Shown in pieces: positions 37,240-46,127 of a stretch of 64,000 nt of DNA. Under the pieces are notes generated by a model, which worked only from the letters and a program-made list of their open reading frames with translations, searched no databases and was not told where the DNA came from. Source of the DNA: DASUAL01 sp035763805. Its GTDB lineage: Bacteria > Gemmatimonadota > Gemmatimonadetes > Gemmatimonadales > GWC2-71-9. Location: NCBI GenBank assembly GCA_035763805.1, contig DASUAL010000077.1, positions 14,526 through 78,525 of the forward strand, read 5' to 3'. Position 1 is the stretch's first letter. The number at the start of each line of letters is the position of its first letter. Position numbers and translations under genes: made by a program.

Positions 37240-38487
37240 TCACAATTCGGCGTAGCCGGACTGGCGCGACTCCCAGGCGACCCGCAGCGCGATCCCGATC
37301 GCCACCGAGCAGGCGAGCAGGAACGAGCCACCGTAGGAGAAAAACGGCAGCGGGATGCCGGTGATGGGCAGCAGGTTCACCGTCATCCCGACGTTCTCGA
37401 CGATATGAACGAACAGCATCCCCGCCACCCCGAACACGCAGAGGCTGGTATAGGGGTCTGTGGCGCGCCGCGCGACGCGCAGGAGGATGAGGATCAGCGC
37501 CGCGAATAGTGCCAGCGCCGTAACCACGCCGAGGAACCCGAGCTCCTCTCCCACCACCGGGAAGATGAAGTCGGTGTGCTGAGCCGGGAGGTACGCGAGC
37601 CGCTTCTGGGGCCCGTGGGTGAACCCCTTGCCGAACAAGCCCCCCGAGCCGATCGCGATCTTCGACTGGATGACGTGCCAGCCGGTGGCACGCGGGTCGA
37701 CCTCCGGGTTCAGGAAGGCGAGCAGCCGGTTCTGCTGGTAGGGAGCGAGGTGACGCCACAACGGGAGGGCATAGGCTCCCGCCAGGAAGCTGAGCATCAT
37801 CACCGCCAAGCCCTCCCACATGTAGGGGCGCCACCACAACAGCAGGGCGAAGAGCAACACGATCCAGGAGCCCCAGGCGACCGTGGAGAACGCGAGCAGC
37901 AGGCTGATCACCGGTGAGGCGAGCAACAGCAGCAGAGAGGGCTTGGTTCCGGCCCAGAAGAGCATCGCGAAGAAGATCGCTACGAACACGATGGCGCTTC
38001 CGAGATCCGGCTGTGCCGCCACGAGCCCGAGCGGCACCAACACGATAGCGATGGGGGGGAGGAGCTCCCGCAACGTGGCCGGCGGCTCGCGCCGCCCGGC
38101 GAGCCAGCGCGCGAGCATGAGGATCACGGCGAGCTTCGCGAGCTCGGCCGGTTGCCCGAGGCGCACTCCCCCGATCGTGATCCAGGACCTGCTCCCGGCC
38201 GCCGTCCCCGCACCGCTGCCCACCACGAGCGTGAACAGGAGGATGACCACGCTGATGGCGTAGGCGTACGGCGTCGCCCACTCGAGCAGTCGCGGGGACA
38301 CGCGGAACATCAGCACCGCTGCGACGACGCCGATCCCGAGCCAGAGCAGCTGCTTGTGCCAGATCCCGGCTACGAACGTGGGCACGTCGGTCTGTCCCGC
38401 GGAGTACAGCGTCGCCAGGCCGTAGCCGGCGAGCACGAGAGCGACGCTGGCGAGCGGCCTATCGATCTCGCGGAGGCGGAGTCGCAT
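37240..38487 (-). CDS. rodA: RodA, SEDS peptidoglycan polymerase
   Basis: 415 aa, ~10 membrane helices. SEDS motifs: QPDLGSAIVF, HVIQSKIAIGSGGLFGKGF, QHTDFIFPVVGEELGF and GIPLPFFSYGGS. Polymerises glycan strands with PBP2 during side-wall growth. ATG at 38487 (MRLRLREIDRPLA) overlaps the mrdA 3' end by 29 nt; longer reading is a shadow. Confidence 0.95.
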   Translation of the reverse strand: MRLRLREIDRPLASVALVLAGYGLATLYSAGQTDVPTFVAGIWHKQLLWLGIGVVAAVLMFRVSPRLLEWATPYAYAISVVILLFTLVVGSGAGTAAGSRSWITIGGVRLGQPAELAKLAVILMLARWLAGRREPPATLRELLPPIAIVLVPLGLVAAQPDLGSAIVFVAIFFAMLFWAGTKPSLLLLLASPVISLLLAFSTVAWGSWIVLLFALLLWWRPYMWEGLAVMMLSFLAGAYALPLWRHLAPYQQNRLLAFLNPEVDPRATGWHVIQSKIAIGSGGLFGKGFTHGPQKRLAYLPAQHTDFIFPVVGEELGFLGVVTALALFAALILILLRVARRATDPYTSLCVFGVAGMLFVHIVENVGMTVNLLPITGIPLPFFSYGGSFLLACSVAIGIALRVAWESRQSGYAEL

Positions 38488-40351
38488 CGGTCGTGTCGGC
38501 GGGCGTAGTGTCGCGGGCGGTCGTGTCTTCCTCCGGTATGCCGGGGAGAATCGACGTCGGTTGCGGGGCGGTGTCCGCAGGGAGGGCCTCCCTGATACGC
38601 ACGGCCACGGTCGTATCGGCGCCGAGGTATCGCGCCACCACGCGCGCAACGAGGGGCGCCACCGCTGAGCCGTGCCGCCAGAACTCCACGATAGCTCCGA
38701 CGACGATCTCCGGCTTATCCGCGGGCGCGAACCCGATGAACCAGCCGTGATCCGGGCCGTGCGGGTTCTGGGAGGTCGCCGTCTTGCCGGCGATCGTGAC
38801 CGCTTTGAGCCGGGCGCCGCGCGCCGTGCCGCGCTCGACCACGTTGATCATCGCCTGCCGCAGCCCGGCGAGCTGGTCGGGCGAGAGGCCCAGGCTCGCG
38901 CTCGTGCTGGCCGCCGGCCGGACGATGTAGGGGGAGCGGGCGTGCCCGTCGCTCGCCAGCATCTGGTAGAACCGCACCATGTTGACGAGTGTCTGCGCGT
39001 TCTCCCCTTGGCCGATCGCGAGGTTCAGCGTCACGGCCGAGGTCCAGCGGCGCGGGCCGTAGAAGCGGTCGTAGTAGTCGGTCCCCGCTGGGAACTCGGA
39101 CGTGATCTCGCCGGGCAGGTCGATCCCGGTGCGCGTGCGGAACCCCAGGGCGGTGGCGTCCTCGAGCAGCGACGTCAGGCCGATCTTGAGCCCGAGTTGG
39201 TAGAAGTACACGTCGCAGCTCTGCGCGATCGCGTCGCTGAGCGGCAGGTCGCCGTGCCCAGCGGCGTCCCAGCATCGGAAAAAGCGATTGCCGTACTGCA
39301 GCCCGCCCCGGCACGGGATCGGCATCCGGCTCCGGAAGTTGACGATCCCGCGCTTGAGAGCGATCGCCGCCATGGCCAGCTTCCACGCGGAGCCGGGGGG
39401 ATAGCGCGCCTGGATCGTTCGGTCGAACAGCGGGTGGCTCTCGCTCTCGCTGAGGCGCCGCCAGTAGTCGGGATCGACCCCGCCGACGAATGCGTTGGGA
39501 TCGAAGCCCGGCGAGCTGTAGAGGGCGAGGACCTCCCCGGTGTTGGGGTTGAGCGCCAGCAGCGCGCCGCGCTGCCCCGCCGGGAAGATGTCGGCGACGT
39601 AGCGCTGCAGGTCGAGGTCGATGGTCGTGTGCAACGGCTTCCCGGCCACCGGGGCGAGCCGCGACGCGGGGTCGGCCTCCCGCACCACGTGGCCGAGGGC
39701 GCTCACCTCCACGAACCGGACGCCGTCGGCGCCGCGGAGCGAGTCGTCATACTGGCGCTCCAGCCCGTGCTTCCCCACGAGGCCGCCGAGCCGCACCGCT
39801 GCGAATCGGCGCTGGGAGCGCTCCGTCTCCGTCACCTCACCCACGTAGCCCACGAGGTGGGCCACCAGCCCCGAGTCCGGATAGAAGCGCTTGGGCTCGG
39901 GCTGGATGAGCAACCCGGGAAAGATCAGCCGCCGCTCCTCCAGCGCCGACACCACGTCGAACGTGGCGCGGGGCAGCACCATCACCGGCAGATACGGGGC
40001 CCGTTGGTAGCGGCTCAGGATGTGCTCGATCCCGAGGCTGTCCAGCTTGACGATCGGTGCGATGCGCGTGAGCGTGGCGCGCAACGAGTCCTGGTTGCCC
40101 GGGAGCAGCGACACCGTATAACCCGGGACGTTCTCGGCGAGGACTCTGCCGTTGCGGTCGGTGATGATGCCGCGCGGCGCGGGCAGCGGGATGGGCCGCA
40201 AGCGGTTCGTTTCGGACTGGAGCTCGTACTTGCCGTGCTCGAGGATCTGGGTGCGGAAGAACACGAGCACCACCACGCCCGTCACCGTCCACACGACGGC
40301 CCGCACCACGCGCAGGCGGCGATCGAGCAGGTGCGGGTGGAAGACGTTCAT
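38459..40351 (-). CDS. mrdA: Penicillin-binding protein 2 (transpeptidase)
   Basis: 630 aa. One N-terminal membrane helix (~15-35), PBP dimerisation region (RGIITDRNGRVLAENVPGY), transpeptidase with SxxK in PPGSAWKLAMA, SCD in IAQSCDVYFYQ, and KTA in IAGKTATSQN (third motif KTA rather than KTG). Tail is Thr/Asp/Pro-rich (period-15 DTT repeats). ATG overlaps mreD stop (ATGA). Partner of RodA. Confidence 0.95.
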   Translation of the reverse strand: MNVFHPHLLDRRLRVVRAVVWTVTGVVVLVFFRTQILEHGKYELQSETNRLRPIPLPAPRGIITDRNGRVLAENVPGYTVSLLPGNQDSLRATLTRIAPIVKLDSLGIEHILSRYQRAPYLPVMVLPRATFDVVSALEERRLIFPGLLIQPEPKRFYPDSGLVAHLVGYVGEVTETERSQRRFAAVRLGGLVGKHGLERQYDDSLRGADGVRFVEVSALGHVVREADPASRLAPVAGKPLHTTIDLDLQRYVADIFPAGQRGALLALNPNTGEVLALYSSPGFDPNAFVGGVDPDYWRRLSESESHPLFDRTIQARYPPGSAWKLAMAAIALKRGIVNFRSRMPIPCRGGLQYGNRFFRCWDAAGHGDLPLSDAIAQSCDVYFYQLGLKIGLTSLLEDATALGFRTRTGIDLPGEITSEFPAGTDYYDRFYGPRRWTSAVTLNLAIGQGENAQTLVNMVRFYQMLASDGHARSPYIVRPAASTSASLGLSPDQLAGLRQAMINVVERGTARGARLKAVTIAGKTATSQNPHGPDHGWFIGFAPADKPEIVVGAIVEFWRHGSAVAPLVARVVARYLGADTTVAVRIREALPADTAPQPTSILPGIPEEDTTARDTTPADTTDATPPPRDR

Positions 40352-40845
40352 GCGTCGCTCAGACGGATCGCGAGGTGGCGCCCGAACAGCCACAGCACCA
40401 ACATGCCCGCGACCGCCGTCGTGAGGCTCTGCAGCGGCGACCACACGAGCAGCTCCCAGCCCAGTACGCCGGCCGTCAGCTTTCCCGAGAAGAGCGCCAC
40501 CACGAGATTCCGGAACCAGGTCCCCGCGAAGAACAGCCACCCGTTCACGAACAGATTCTCCGCGAAGAAGACCGCCTTGCTCCAGGACGAGAGATAGCCG
40601 ATCACCGTGTGCGCCAGCGCCCCGACGCCGAACGATGCAGGCGTCAGCGCGTCGCGCAACAGTCCGACCAGGAATCCCACGCCCGCGCTCGGGCCGGGCT
40701 GGGCCCGGATCGTGTAGATCAGCAGCGCCAGCAGCAGGAAATCCGGTGCGATCCGCTCGTCGCCCAGCCGGCCACGCACCGAGAACTGCAGCACGACGAG
40801 GCCCGCGAGGATCACGAAGAAGCGGTACTTGTCGCTGCGCCTCAC
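40348..40845 (-). CDS. mreD: Rod-shape protein MreD
   Basis: 165 aa, about five membrane helices, acidic-aromatic MreD pattern (IAPDFLLLALLIYTIRAQPG, GFLVGLLRDALTP). GTG start overlaps mreC stop, its stop overlaps mrdA. Position between mreC and mrdA supports the call despite low conservation of the family. Confidence 0.9.
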   Translation of the reverse strand: MRRSDKYRFFVILAGLVVLQFSVRGRLGDERIAPDFLLLALLIYTIRAQPGPSAGVGFLVGLLRDALTPASFGVGALAHTVIGYLSSWSKAVFFAENLFVNGWLFFAGTWFRNLVVALFSGKLTAGVLGWELLVWSPLQSLTTAVAGMLVLWLFGRHLAIRLSDA

Positions 40846-41693
40846 GGCGTCTTCCCCTCCGACTGGAACGCCGCTCGCAGGTCACCACGGATCGATTGCC
40901 CGGTGAGAATCATCACGTGGGTAACCGCTGCAGGGTGCACTGCCGGCCGGACGAGGTAGGTGCGCTCCCAGCCTTCCGCTTCCCCAGCCACCCGCACTAC
41001 GGCACCGATCCGGATGCCGCGGGGCAGGACGCCGCCCAGGCCCGAGGTGATGATCGGCGTCCCATCCGGTACGAGCTGCCGGTACGGCACGCCCTGGAGC
41101 TCGAGCAGCCAGCTCCAAGGTCCGTCACTGCCGTACGGCGCGACGATGCCGTACACGCTGCCATCCTCCGCCATGGCACTGGCGCGGAATTCCGGGTGCG
41201 CCCACGTGACCACCACGCTCGTCTGGGCATCCACGGATCCGACCATCCCGACGAGTCCCTCCGGGCTGACCACGGCTGCCAGCGGCTTGACGCCTCTGGC
41301 CCGCCCGGCGGAGACCACGAACGTGAGCGCGTTGGTGGGCTCTGCCTGGTGCAGCACTTCCGCCGGCACGTAGCCCGATGCAAGGCGCGCCCCGAGGCCG
41401 AGCAGGCTCCGCAGTCGCTCGTTCTCGCTGCGCAGCTCCGGAAGGAATGTGGCGGCGAGCGCGGCCGAATCGCGCTGGGCGACCACCGCGTCGTAGCGCT
41501 CCAGCGAGGCGGACAGCAGCTCGGTCTGCTGCTGCAGCGCCAGGAACGGCGCGAGCACCGTCTGGCGCAGCGCGCGCGCAAACGGATCGCGGAGGCGATC
41601 CGGCAGGCTCATCGCGGCGAGGGACAGGAGGACGCACCCGATGAAGACGAGGGTGTCGGCGCGTGACGCGTAGCGGTCCGCTGCGAGCGCCAT
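40842..41693 (-). CDS. mreC: Rod-shape protein MreC
   Basis: 283 aa. N-terminal membrane anchor (~15-33), coiled coil (~50-100), then beta domain with VVSPEGLVGMVGSV, ITSGLGGVLPRGIRIG. Periplasmic scaffold that activates PBP2/RodA. ATG lies 4 nt after mreB. Confidence 0.94.
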   Translation of the reverse strand: MALAADRYASRADTLVFIGCVLLSLAAMSLPDRLRDPFARALRQTVLAPFLALQQQTELLSASLERYDAVVAQRDSAALAATFLPELRSENERLRSLLGLGARLASGYVPAEVLHQAEPTNALTFVVSAGRARGVKPLAAVVSPEGLVGMVGSVDAQTSVVVTWAHPEFRASAMAEDGSVYGIVAPYGSDGPWSWLLELQGVPYRQLVPDGTPIITSGLGGVLPRGIRIGAVVRVAGEAEGWERTYLVRPAVHPAAVTHVMILTGQSIRGDLRAAFQSEGKTP

Positions 41694-41697
41694 CCCG

Positions 41698-42741
41698 CTA
41701 GGTCGTCAGGACGTTGCGGTACTTCTCCGGATCGTCGAGGATGCGACCCGTGCCGCGCACGACGCAGGTCATGGGGTCCTCGTCGAGGTGAATCGGCAGG
41801 CCGGTCTCCTGCTGGAGCAGCACGTCGAGCCCCCGGATCAGGGCGCCACCGCCGGTCATGACGATGCCCCGGTCCACGATGTCGCTCGCGAGCTCAGGCG
41901 GAGTGATCTCCAGCGCGCGGCGTACGGCATCGACGATCTGCTGGATCGGCTCCTGCACGGCCTCGCGGATCTCGCTCGAGTGCACGCGCACGATCTTCGG
42001 GATCCCGGAGACGAGGTCGCGCCCCTTGACTTCCATCTCGCGCTCCTCGCCCACAGGGGCGGCGGACCCGATCTGGATCTTGATCTGCTCGGCCGTAGGC
42101 TCGCCGATCAGCAGGTTATAGTTCTTGCGCATGAACTGGACGATCGCCTGATCCAGCTCGTCCCCACCCGTCCGGATCGAGGTGTCGGACACGATCCCCG
42201 AGAGCGCGATCACCGCGATCTCGGTCGTGCCGCCGCCGATGTCGATGACCATGTTGCCCGTAGGGGTCTCGACCGGCAGGCCCACCCCGATCGCGGCCGC
42301 CATCGGCTCGGCGACCATGTAGACCTCCTTGGCCCCGGCTGACTGGGCGGAATCGCGCACGGCGCGCTTCTCCACCTCCGTGATCCCGCTCGGCACGCAC
42401 ACGATCACCTTGGGCTTCACGCGGAACAGATGGCGGTCGATGATGGTCTTCAGGAAGAAGCGGAGCATCTTCTCGGTGACGTCGAAGTCGGCAATCACGC
42501 CGTCCTTGAGCGGTCGCACCGCGAGGATGCCGTCGGGAGTCCGGCCCAGCATCCGCTTCGCTTCGAGCCCGATCCCCTTGATCTTCCCCGTGGACTTCTC
42601 GATCGCCACGACGGACGGCTCGTTCAGGACGATGCCCTCGCCCTTCACGTAGATCAGGGTGTTGGCGGTGCCCAAGTCCACGGCAATCTCATTTGCCGGA
42701 CTCCAGGCACCGAGCTTCAAATTCGGCCAGCGTAGCGGCAC
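41698..42741 (-). CDS. mreB: Rod-shape-determining actin homologue MreB
   Basis: 347 aa. Actin-fold nucleotide motifs: EIAVDLGTANTLIYVKG, MVIDIGGGTTEIAVIALSGI, IVMTGGGALIRGLD. Forms membrane-bound filaments guiding elongation. GTG start at 42741 with a short N-terminal extension (PLRWPNLKLGAWSP), likely the membrane-binding end. First gene of the shape operon; its promoter must lie in the 130-bp space to the ferredoxin gene. Confidence 0.97.
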   Translation of the reverse strand: MPLRWPNLKLGAWSPANEIAVDLGTANTLIYVKGEGIVLNEPSVVAIEKSTGKIKGIGLEAKRMLGRTPDGILAVRPLKDGVIADFDVTEKMLRFFLKTIIDRHLFRVKPKVIVCVPSGITEVEKRAVRDSAQSAGAKEVYMVAEPMAAAIGVGLPVETPTGNMVIDIGGGTTEIAVIALSGIVSDTSIRTGGDELDQAIVQFMRKNYNLLIGEPTAEQIKIQIGSAAPVGEEREMEVKGRDLVSGIPKIVRVHSSEIREAVQEPIQQIVDAVRRALEITPPELASDIVDRGIVMTGGGALIRGLDVLLQQETGLPIHLDEDPMTCVVRGTGRILDDPEKYRNVLTT

Positions 42742-42871
42742 GAGGGCACGAGGTCGTCGGGTGAAAGTTGGTAAGGCGGGCGCGGCCTTGGGCGCATCAA
42801 GCTAATGAAAAGCGTAACTCCAAGCAAGGCTGATGCTTGACGCCCCTCACGACCACCGCTAGCGTACGGCC

Positions 42872-43072
42872 ATGCGACCCGCGCTGGCGGCCGAAGTGGC
42901 GGTAGTGGACCTGGAGCTGTGCGACCGCTGCGGCCTGTGCCTGCCACTCTGTCCCCCCGAAGCGATCCACCTGGAGTTCAACGATCTGGTGGTGGATCGG
43001 ACCACCTGCACCGGCTGCCGGAAATGCGTCGCGCCCTGCCCCGTGGGCGCGCTGGCGATGGTCCATGCCTGA
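42872..43072 (+). CDS. 2x[4Fe-4S] ferredoxin-like protein
   Basis: 66 aa with two complete cluster motifs, CDRCGLCLPLCP and CTGCRKCVAPCP. Likely electron donor. It overlaps the next gene by 8 nt, so it probably feeds electrons to that flavoprotein. ATG at 42872. Confidence 0.9.
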   Translation: MRPALAAEVAVVDLELCDRCGLCLPLCPPEAIHLEFNDLVVDRTTCTGCRKCVAPCPVGALAMVHA

Positions 43073-44240
43073 CGTCGATGTCCTCGTCGTGGGCGCCGGT
43101 CCAGCCGGCTGCGTCGCCGCGCGGGAAAGCAAGCAGGCGGCGCCCGAGCTCGACGTGGTGTTGCTCGAGCGCGACAGGGCGGTGGGCGCGCCGGTGCGTT
43201 GCGCCGAAGGCGTGGGCGACGCTGGCCTGCGCGAATTCGTCAGCCCGGACGGGGCGCCGTGGGTGGCCCGCAAGATCACCCGCGTGATCTTCATCGCGCC
43301 CGACGATACGGAAGTGAAGGTGGCGGAGCGCGACGTTGGCTGGATCCTCGACCGCACGCGATTCGACGCGTTCCTCGCGGGAGCGGCATGCGCGGAGGGG
43401 GCGGAACTGCTCGTGGGCACCGAGGCCGCGGGGATGGAGCGCGCCCCCGATGGGCGCTGGGACGTCCGGGTGCGCGGCCCCTACGGCGAGGCCACCTATC
43501 GGGCCAAGCTCGTGGTAGGCGCCGACGGAGTCGAGGCGATGGTCGGCCGCTGGGCCGGGCTCGATACCCGCGTGCCCGCGCGCGACATGGAGTCGTGTGC
43601 CCAGTACGTCATTCAGGGAATCGAGTTCGACCCGGACGCCATCTACCTCCAGTTCGGGCGCCGCATCGCGCCGGGCGGGTACGCCTGGATCTTCCCCAAG
43701 GGCGTCGGGATCGCGAACGTCGGGCTCGGCATGGTCGCCCTGAAGAGCGACGGGCGGAACGCCCGTGAGTACCTCGACGCCTGGATCGCCCGGCGCTACC
43801 CCCGGGGCGCGCGCACCGCCTACACCGTAGGCGGCGTCATCGTCCACACCACGGTCAGGCAGACGTACACCGACGGGGTGCTGGTCGCGGGCGACGCGGC
43901 CCACATGATCAACCCGCTGTCCGGCGGCGGGATCGTGAATGCCATGAAGGCCGGCCGGCTCGCCGGCCGCACCGCCGCCGCCGCGGTCCGCACGGGAGAC
44001 ACGAGCGCGCGTGCCCTCGCGGCCTTCCATGCGAGCTGGATGGACCTGCTGGGCGAGGACCACCTCAAGTACTACCGCATCAAGCGGGGGCTCGAGGAGC
44101 TGGACGACGAGTTCTTCAACTCACTGGCGCGCACGGTGAACCGGATCCCGCCGCACGAGCGCACGCTCGGCCGGATCTTCACGCACGCGCTGGTGCGGCA
44201 TCCGCAGCTGATCCCGGTGGCGGCGAGGTTCTTCGTGTGA
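43065..44240 (+). CDS. Geranylgeranyl reductase family flavoprotein
   Basis: 391 aa FAD monooxygenase-like fold. N-terminal VLVVGAGPAGCVAARE, APVRCAEGVGD, PGGYAWIFPKG (the PxxYxWxFP-like motif of the family) and GDAAHMINPLSGGG. Relatives saturate isoprenoid chains (archaeal digeranylgeranyl lipids, chlorophyll/quinone side chains). With the ferredoxin this may be a two-gene prenyl-reducing system; substrate unknown. Confidence 0.88.
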   Translation: MPDVDVLVVGAGPAGCVAARESKQAAPELDVVLLERDRAVGAPVRCAEGVGDAGLREFVSPDGAPWVARKITRVIFIAPDDTEVKVAERDVGWILDRTRFDAFLAGAACAEGAELLVGTEAAGMERAPDGRWDVRVRGPYGEATYRAKLVVGADGVEAMVGRWAGLDTRVPARDMESCAQYVIQGIEFDPDAIYLQFGRRIAPGGYAWIFPKGVGIANVGLGMVALKSDGRNAREYLDAWIARRYPRGARTAYTVGGVIVHTTVRQTYTDGVLVAGDAAHMINPLSGGGIVNAMKAGRLAGRTAAAAVRTGDTSARALAAFHASWMDLLGEDHLKYYRIKRGLEELDDEFFNSLARTVNRIPPHERTLGRIFTHALVRHPQLIPVAARFFV

Positions 44241-44344
44241 CAATGCGGAACGCGGAGTGCCAAATGCAGAACGGCAATGAAGGGTCGTTCGCGGCATGAC
44301 GCGAGTCCGTCCATTCCGCATTCCGCATTCCACATTCCGCATTG
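44241..44344. repeat. Heptad inverted-repeat element B (TGCGGAA type)
   Basis: Left arm 44241-44274 and right arm 44311-44344, 27 of 34 positions matching when inverted, 36-bp spacer. Right arm (reverse complement) is CAA, TGCGGAA, TGTGGAA, TGCGGAA, TGCGGAA, TGG, nearly the same as element A. It begins on the base after the reductase stop codon and ends 12 nt before the fabI ATG. Confidence 0.88.
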
Positions 44345-44356
44345 GGGGCGGGGGCG

Positions 44357-45259
44357 ATGCTCGCGATTGATCTCCGGGGGAAGCGGGCTCTGGTTGCGGG
44401 GGTGGCGGATGATGGCGGCTACGGATTCGCCATCGCCAAGGCTCTCGCCGAAGCGGGCGCGACGGTCTGCACGGGGACCTGGCCCCCGGCGTTGAACATT
44501 TTCCTCAACCTGCTCGAACGACGCAAGATCGACGAGGCCCGGCGGATGTCGGACGGCTCGTTGCTCACGTTCGAGAAGATCTACCCGCTCGACGCAGCCT
44601 ACGACACGCTCGCCGACGCCCCCGAGGACGTGCGCACCAACAAGCGCTATAAGGATGTGGGCGACTTTTCCGTGTCCGGGCTGGCGCAACGTTTCACGCA
44701 AGACTTCGGCGACACGCCGCTCGACATCGTGGTTCATTCGCTCGCCAACGGCCCCGAGGTGAAAAAGCCGCTGCTCGAGACGAGTCGCGGGGGCTACCTC
44801 ACCGCGGTGAGCGTGAGCGCCTATTCGCTCGTGTCCATGGTCGCGCGCCTGGGGCCGCTGATGCGGCCCGGCGGGTCGTTCCTGTCGCTCACCTACATGG
44901 CCGGCGAGCGAGTGGTCCCGGGCTACGGCGGCGGGATGTCGTCGGCCAAGGCTGCGCTCGAGAGCGACACCCGCACGCTCGCGTTCGAGGCGGGGCGGAA
45001 GTACGGGCTGCGCGTGAACACGATCTCGGCGGGCCCGCTCGCCTCCCGCGCCGCGAGCGCGATCGGCAAGATCGAGAAGATGGTGGCGTACTACGCGGCG
45101 AACGCCCCGCTAACGGAGCCGCTCACGGCCGGAGAGGTCGGCACCACCGCGGCGTTTCTCGCAAGCCCGCTCGCGAGCGGCATCACTGGGGCGACGATCT
45201 ACGTGGACAAGGGGTACCATGCGATGGGTGTTGCGGTGACGGGGGGAAACCTGCTGTAA
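44357..45259 (+). CDS. fabI: Enoyl-ACP reductase, plant/plastid type
   Basis: 300 aa SDR enzyme of fatty-acid elongation (NADH). It is longer than E. coli FabI and has the plant-type active site: PGYGGGMSSAKAALES with Tyr and Lys eight positions apart, plus an extended DEARRMSDGS loop near the N-terminus. SLTYMAGERVVPGY and AGPLASRAASAIG fit. ATG at 44357 after a G-rich RBS-like stretch; TTG at 44342 lies in the repeat. Works with accD-derived malonyl-CoA. Confidence 0.93.
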   Translation: MLAIDLRGKRALVAGVADDGGYGFAIAKALAEAGATVCTGTWPPALNIFLNLLERRKIDEARRMSDGSLLTFEKIYPLDAAYDTLADAPEDVRTNKRYKDVGDFSVSGLAQRFTQDFGDTPLDIVVHSLANGPEVKKPLLETSRGGYLTAVSVSAYSLVSMVARLGPLMRPGGSFLSLTYMAGERVVPGYGGGMSSAKAALESDTRTLAFEAGRKYGLRVNTISAGPLASRAASAIGKIEKMVAYYAANAPLTEPLTAGEVGTTAAFLASPLASGITGATIYVDKGYHAMGVAVTGGNLL

Positions 45260-45263
45260 CGGC

Positions 45264-45331
45264 GGGTCAGGTGTCAGGTGCTGGGTGTCAGGCATCCCCG
45301 CCCCTGGCACCTGGCACCCGACGCCTGACAC
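45264..45331. repeat. Heptad inverted-repeat element C (GTGTCAG type)
   Basis: Left arm 45264-45291: GGGTCAG, GTGTCAG, GTGCTGG, GTGTCAG. Right arm 45304-45331, inverted: GTGTCAG, GCGTCGG, GTGCCAG, GTGCCAG. 22 of 28 positions match; 12-bp loop. It starts 4 nt after the fabI stop and contains the end of the convergent deacetylase gene. Confidence 0.85.
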
Positions 45332-46127
45332 GCGTCATAAGGGACGTCCCCACCGCGCACCGGTTCGCCGCATATGCGACCAATCTTCCCACCGCGCCGA
45401 CCGTATCCCGTTGCAGGCCGAAGGGCACGCTCCCAACGTCCCACATGTACACCGGGACCCGCGGCAGGCGCATGGCGGTGCCGGTGTCCCGCACGCCGCC
45501 GAAGCCCAGCTCGTAGCCGGCGGCGCGCGCCAGTCGCTCCACGCGCTCGTTCGCCGCGCCGAACGGATAAGCGACTGCTCCTCCCGCGCCCTCCCCCAGC
45601 CGGGCCACGAGCGTGGCGCGCGAGCGGGCCAGCTCGTCCGCCGCCCGGGCGTCGTCGAGCCATGTCAGCCGCGCGTGCGTCGCCGTGTGCGAGCCGAAGT
45701 CGAAGCCGCCCCCCCGGTCCCCGCCCCGCCTCCGCCACCGCTCCACCGCATCCCAGTCGAGGTGGTCGAGCCGCCGCCACGTGTAGCGTGCGTCCCACGT
45801 GTTCGTCCCACCGACGTGATCGGTGACGAGGAACGTGGTGGCCGTGAAGCCCAGGCCGGCGAGCACGGGGTACGCGCTCTGGGCGAGGCTCGCGTAGCCG
45901 TCGTCGAAGGTGAGGAGGAACTCGTTGGCGGACGGTACGACGCCGCGTTGGACGCGGCCAGCGAACTCGGACAGCGTGAGTGTGCGCCACCCAGCCTTGG
46001 CCAGCGCCGTCATTTGGCGCTCGAACACCGAGCGGGAAACGCGCGTGACCCCGAGCTCGAGCGGGCCGCCGATGCGGTGGTAGCAGAGGACGGGAGGAAG
46101 CACGCCGGGCGACGGCGAGGCGGTCAC
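45288..46127 (-). CDS. Polysaccharide deacetylase (NodB-type)
   Basis: 279 aa. NodB motifs: LLTFDDGY (Asp75, Asp76) and FGSHTATHARL (His147, His151) for metal binding, plus VAYPFG. Such enzymes remove N- or O-acetyl groups from cell-surface polysaccharides; substrate unknown. No signal peptide. The last ~15 codons (RVRRRVPGARGGDA) lie inside element C, so the native C-terminus may have been replaced. GTG start overlaps the upstream membrane gene. Confidence 0.88.
   Translation of the reverse strand: MTASPSPGVLPPVLCYHRIGGPLELGVTRVSRSVFERQMTALAKAGWRTLTLSEFAGRVQRGVVPSANEFLLTFDDGYASLAQSAYPVLAGLGFTATTFLVTDHVGGTNTWDARYTWRRLDHLDWDAVERWRRRGGDRGGGFDFGSHTATHARLTWLDDARAADELARSRATLVARLGEGAGGAVAYPFGAANERVERLARAAGYELGFGGVRDTGTAMRLPRVPVYMWDVGSVPFGLQRDTVGAVGRLVAYAANRCAVGTSLMTRVRRRVPGARGGDA

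Noticed and set aside
38459..38560. Repeats in the mrdA tail as a further heptad tract
   Set aside because: Period is about 15 bp (DTT peptide repeats), not 7.
42715..42760. GGCACGAG repeat near the mreB start
   Set aside because: Two copies with 8-bp period and no inverted partner.
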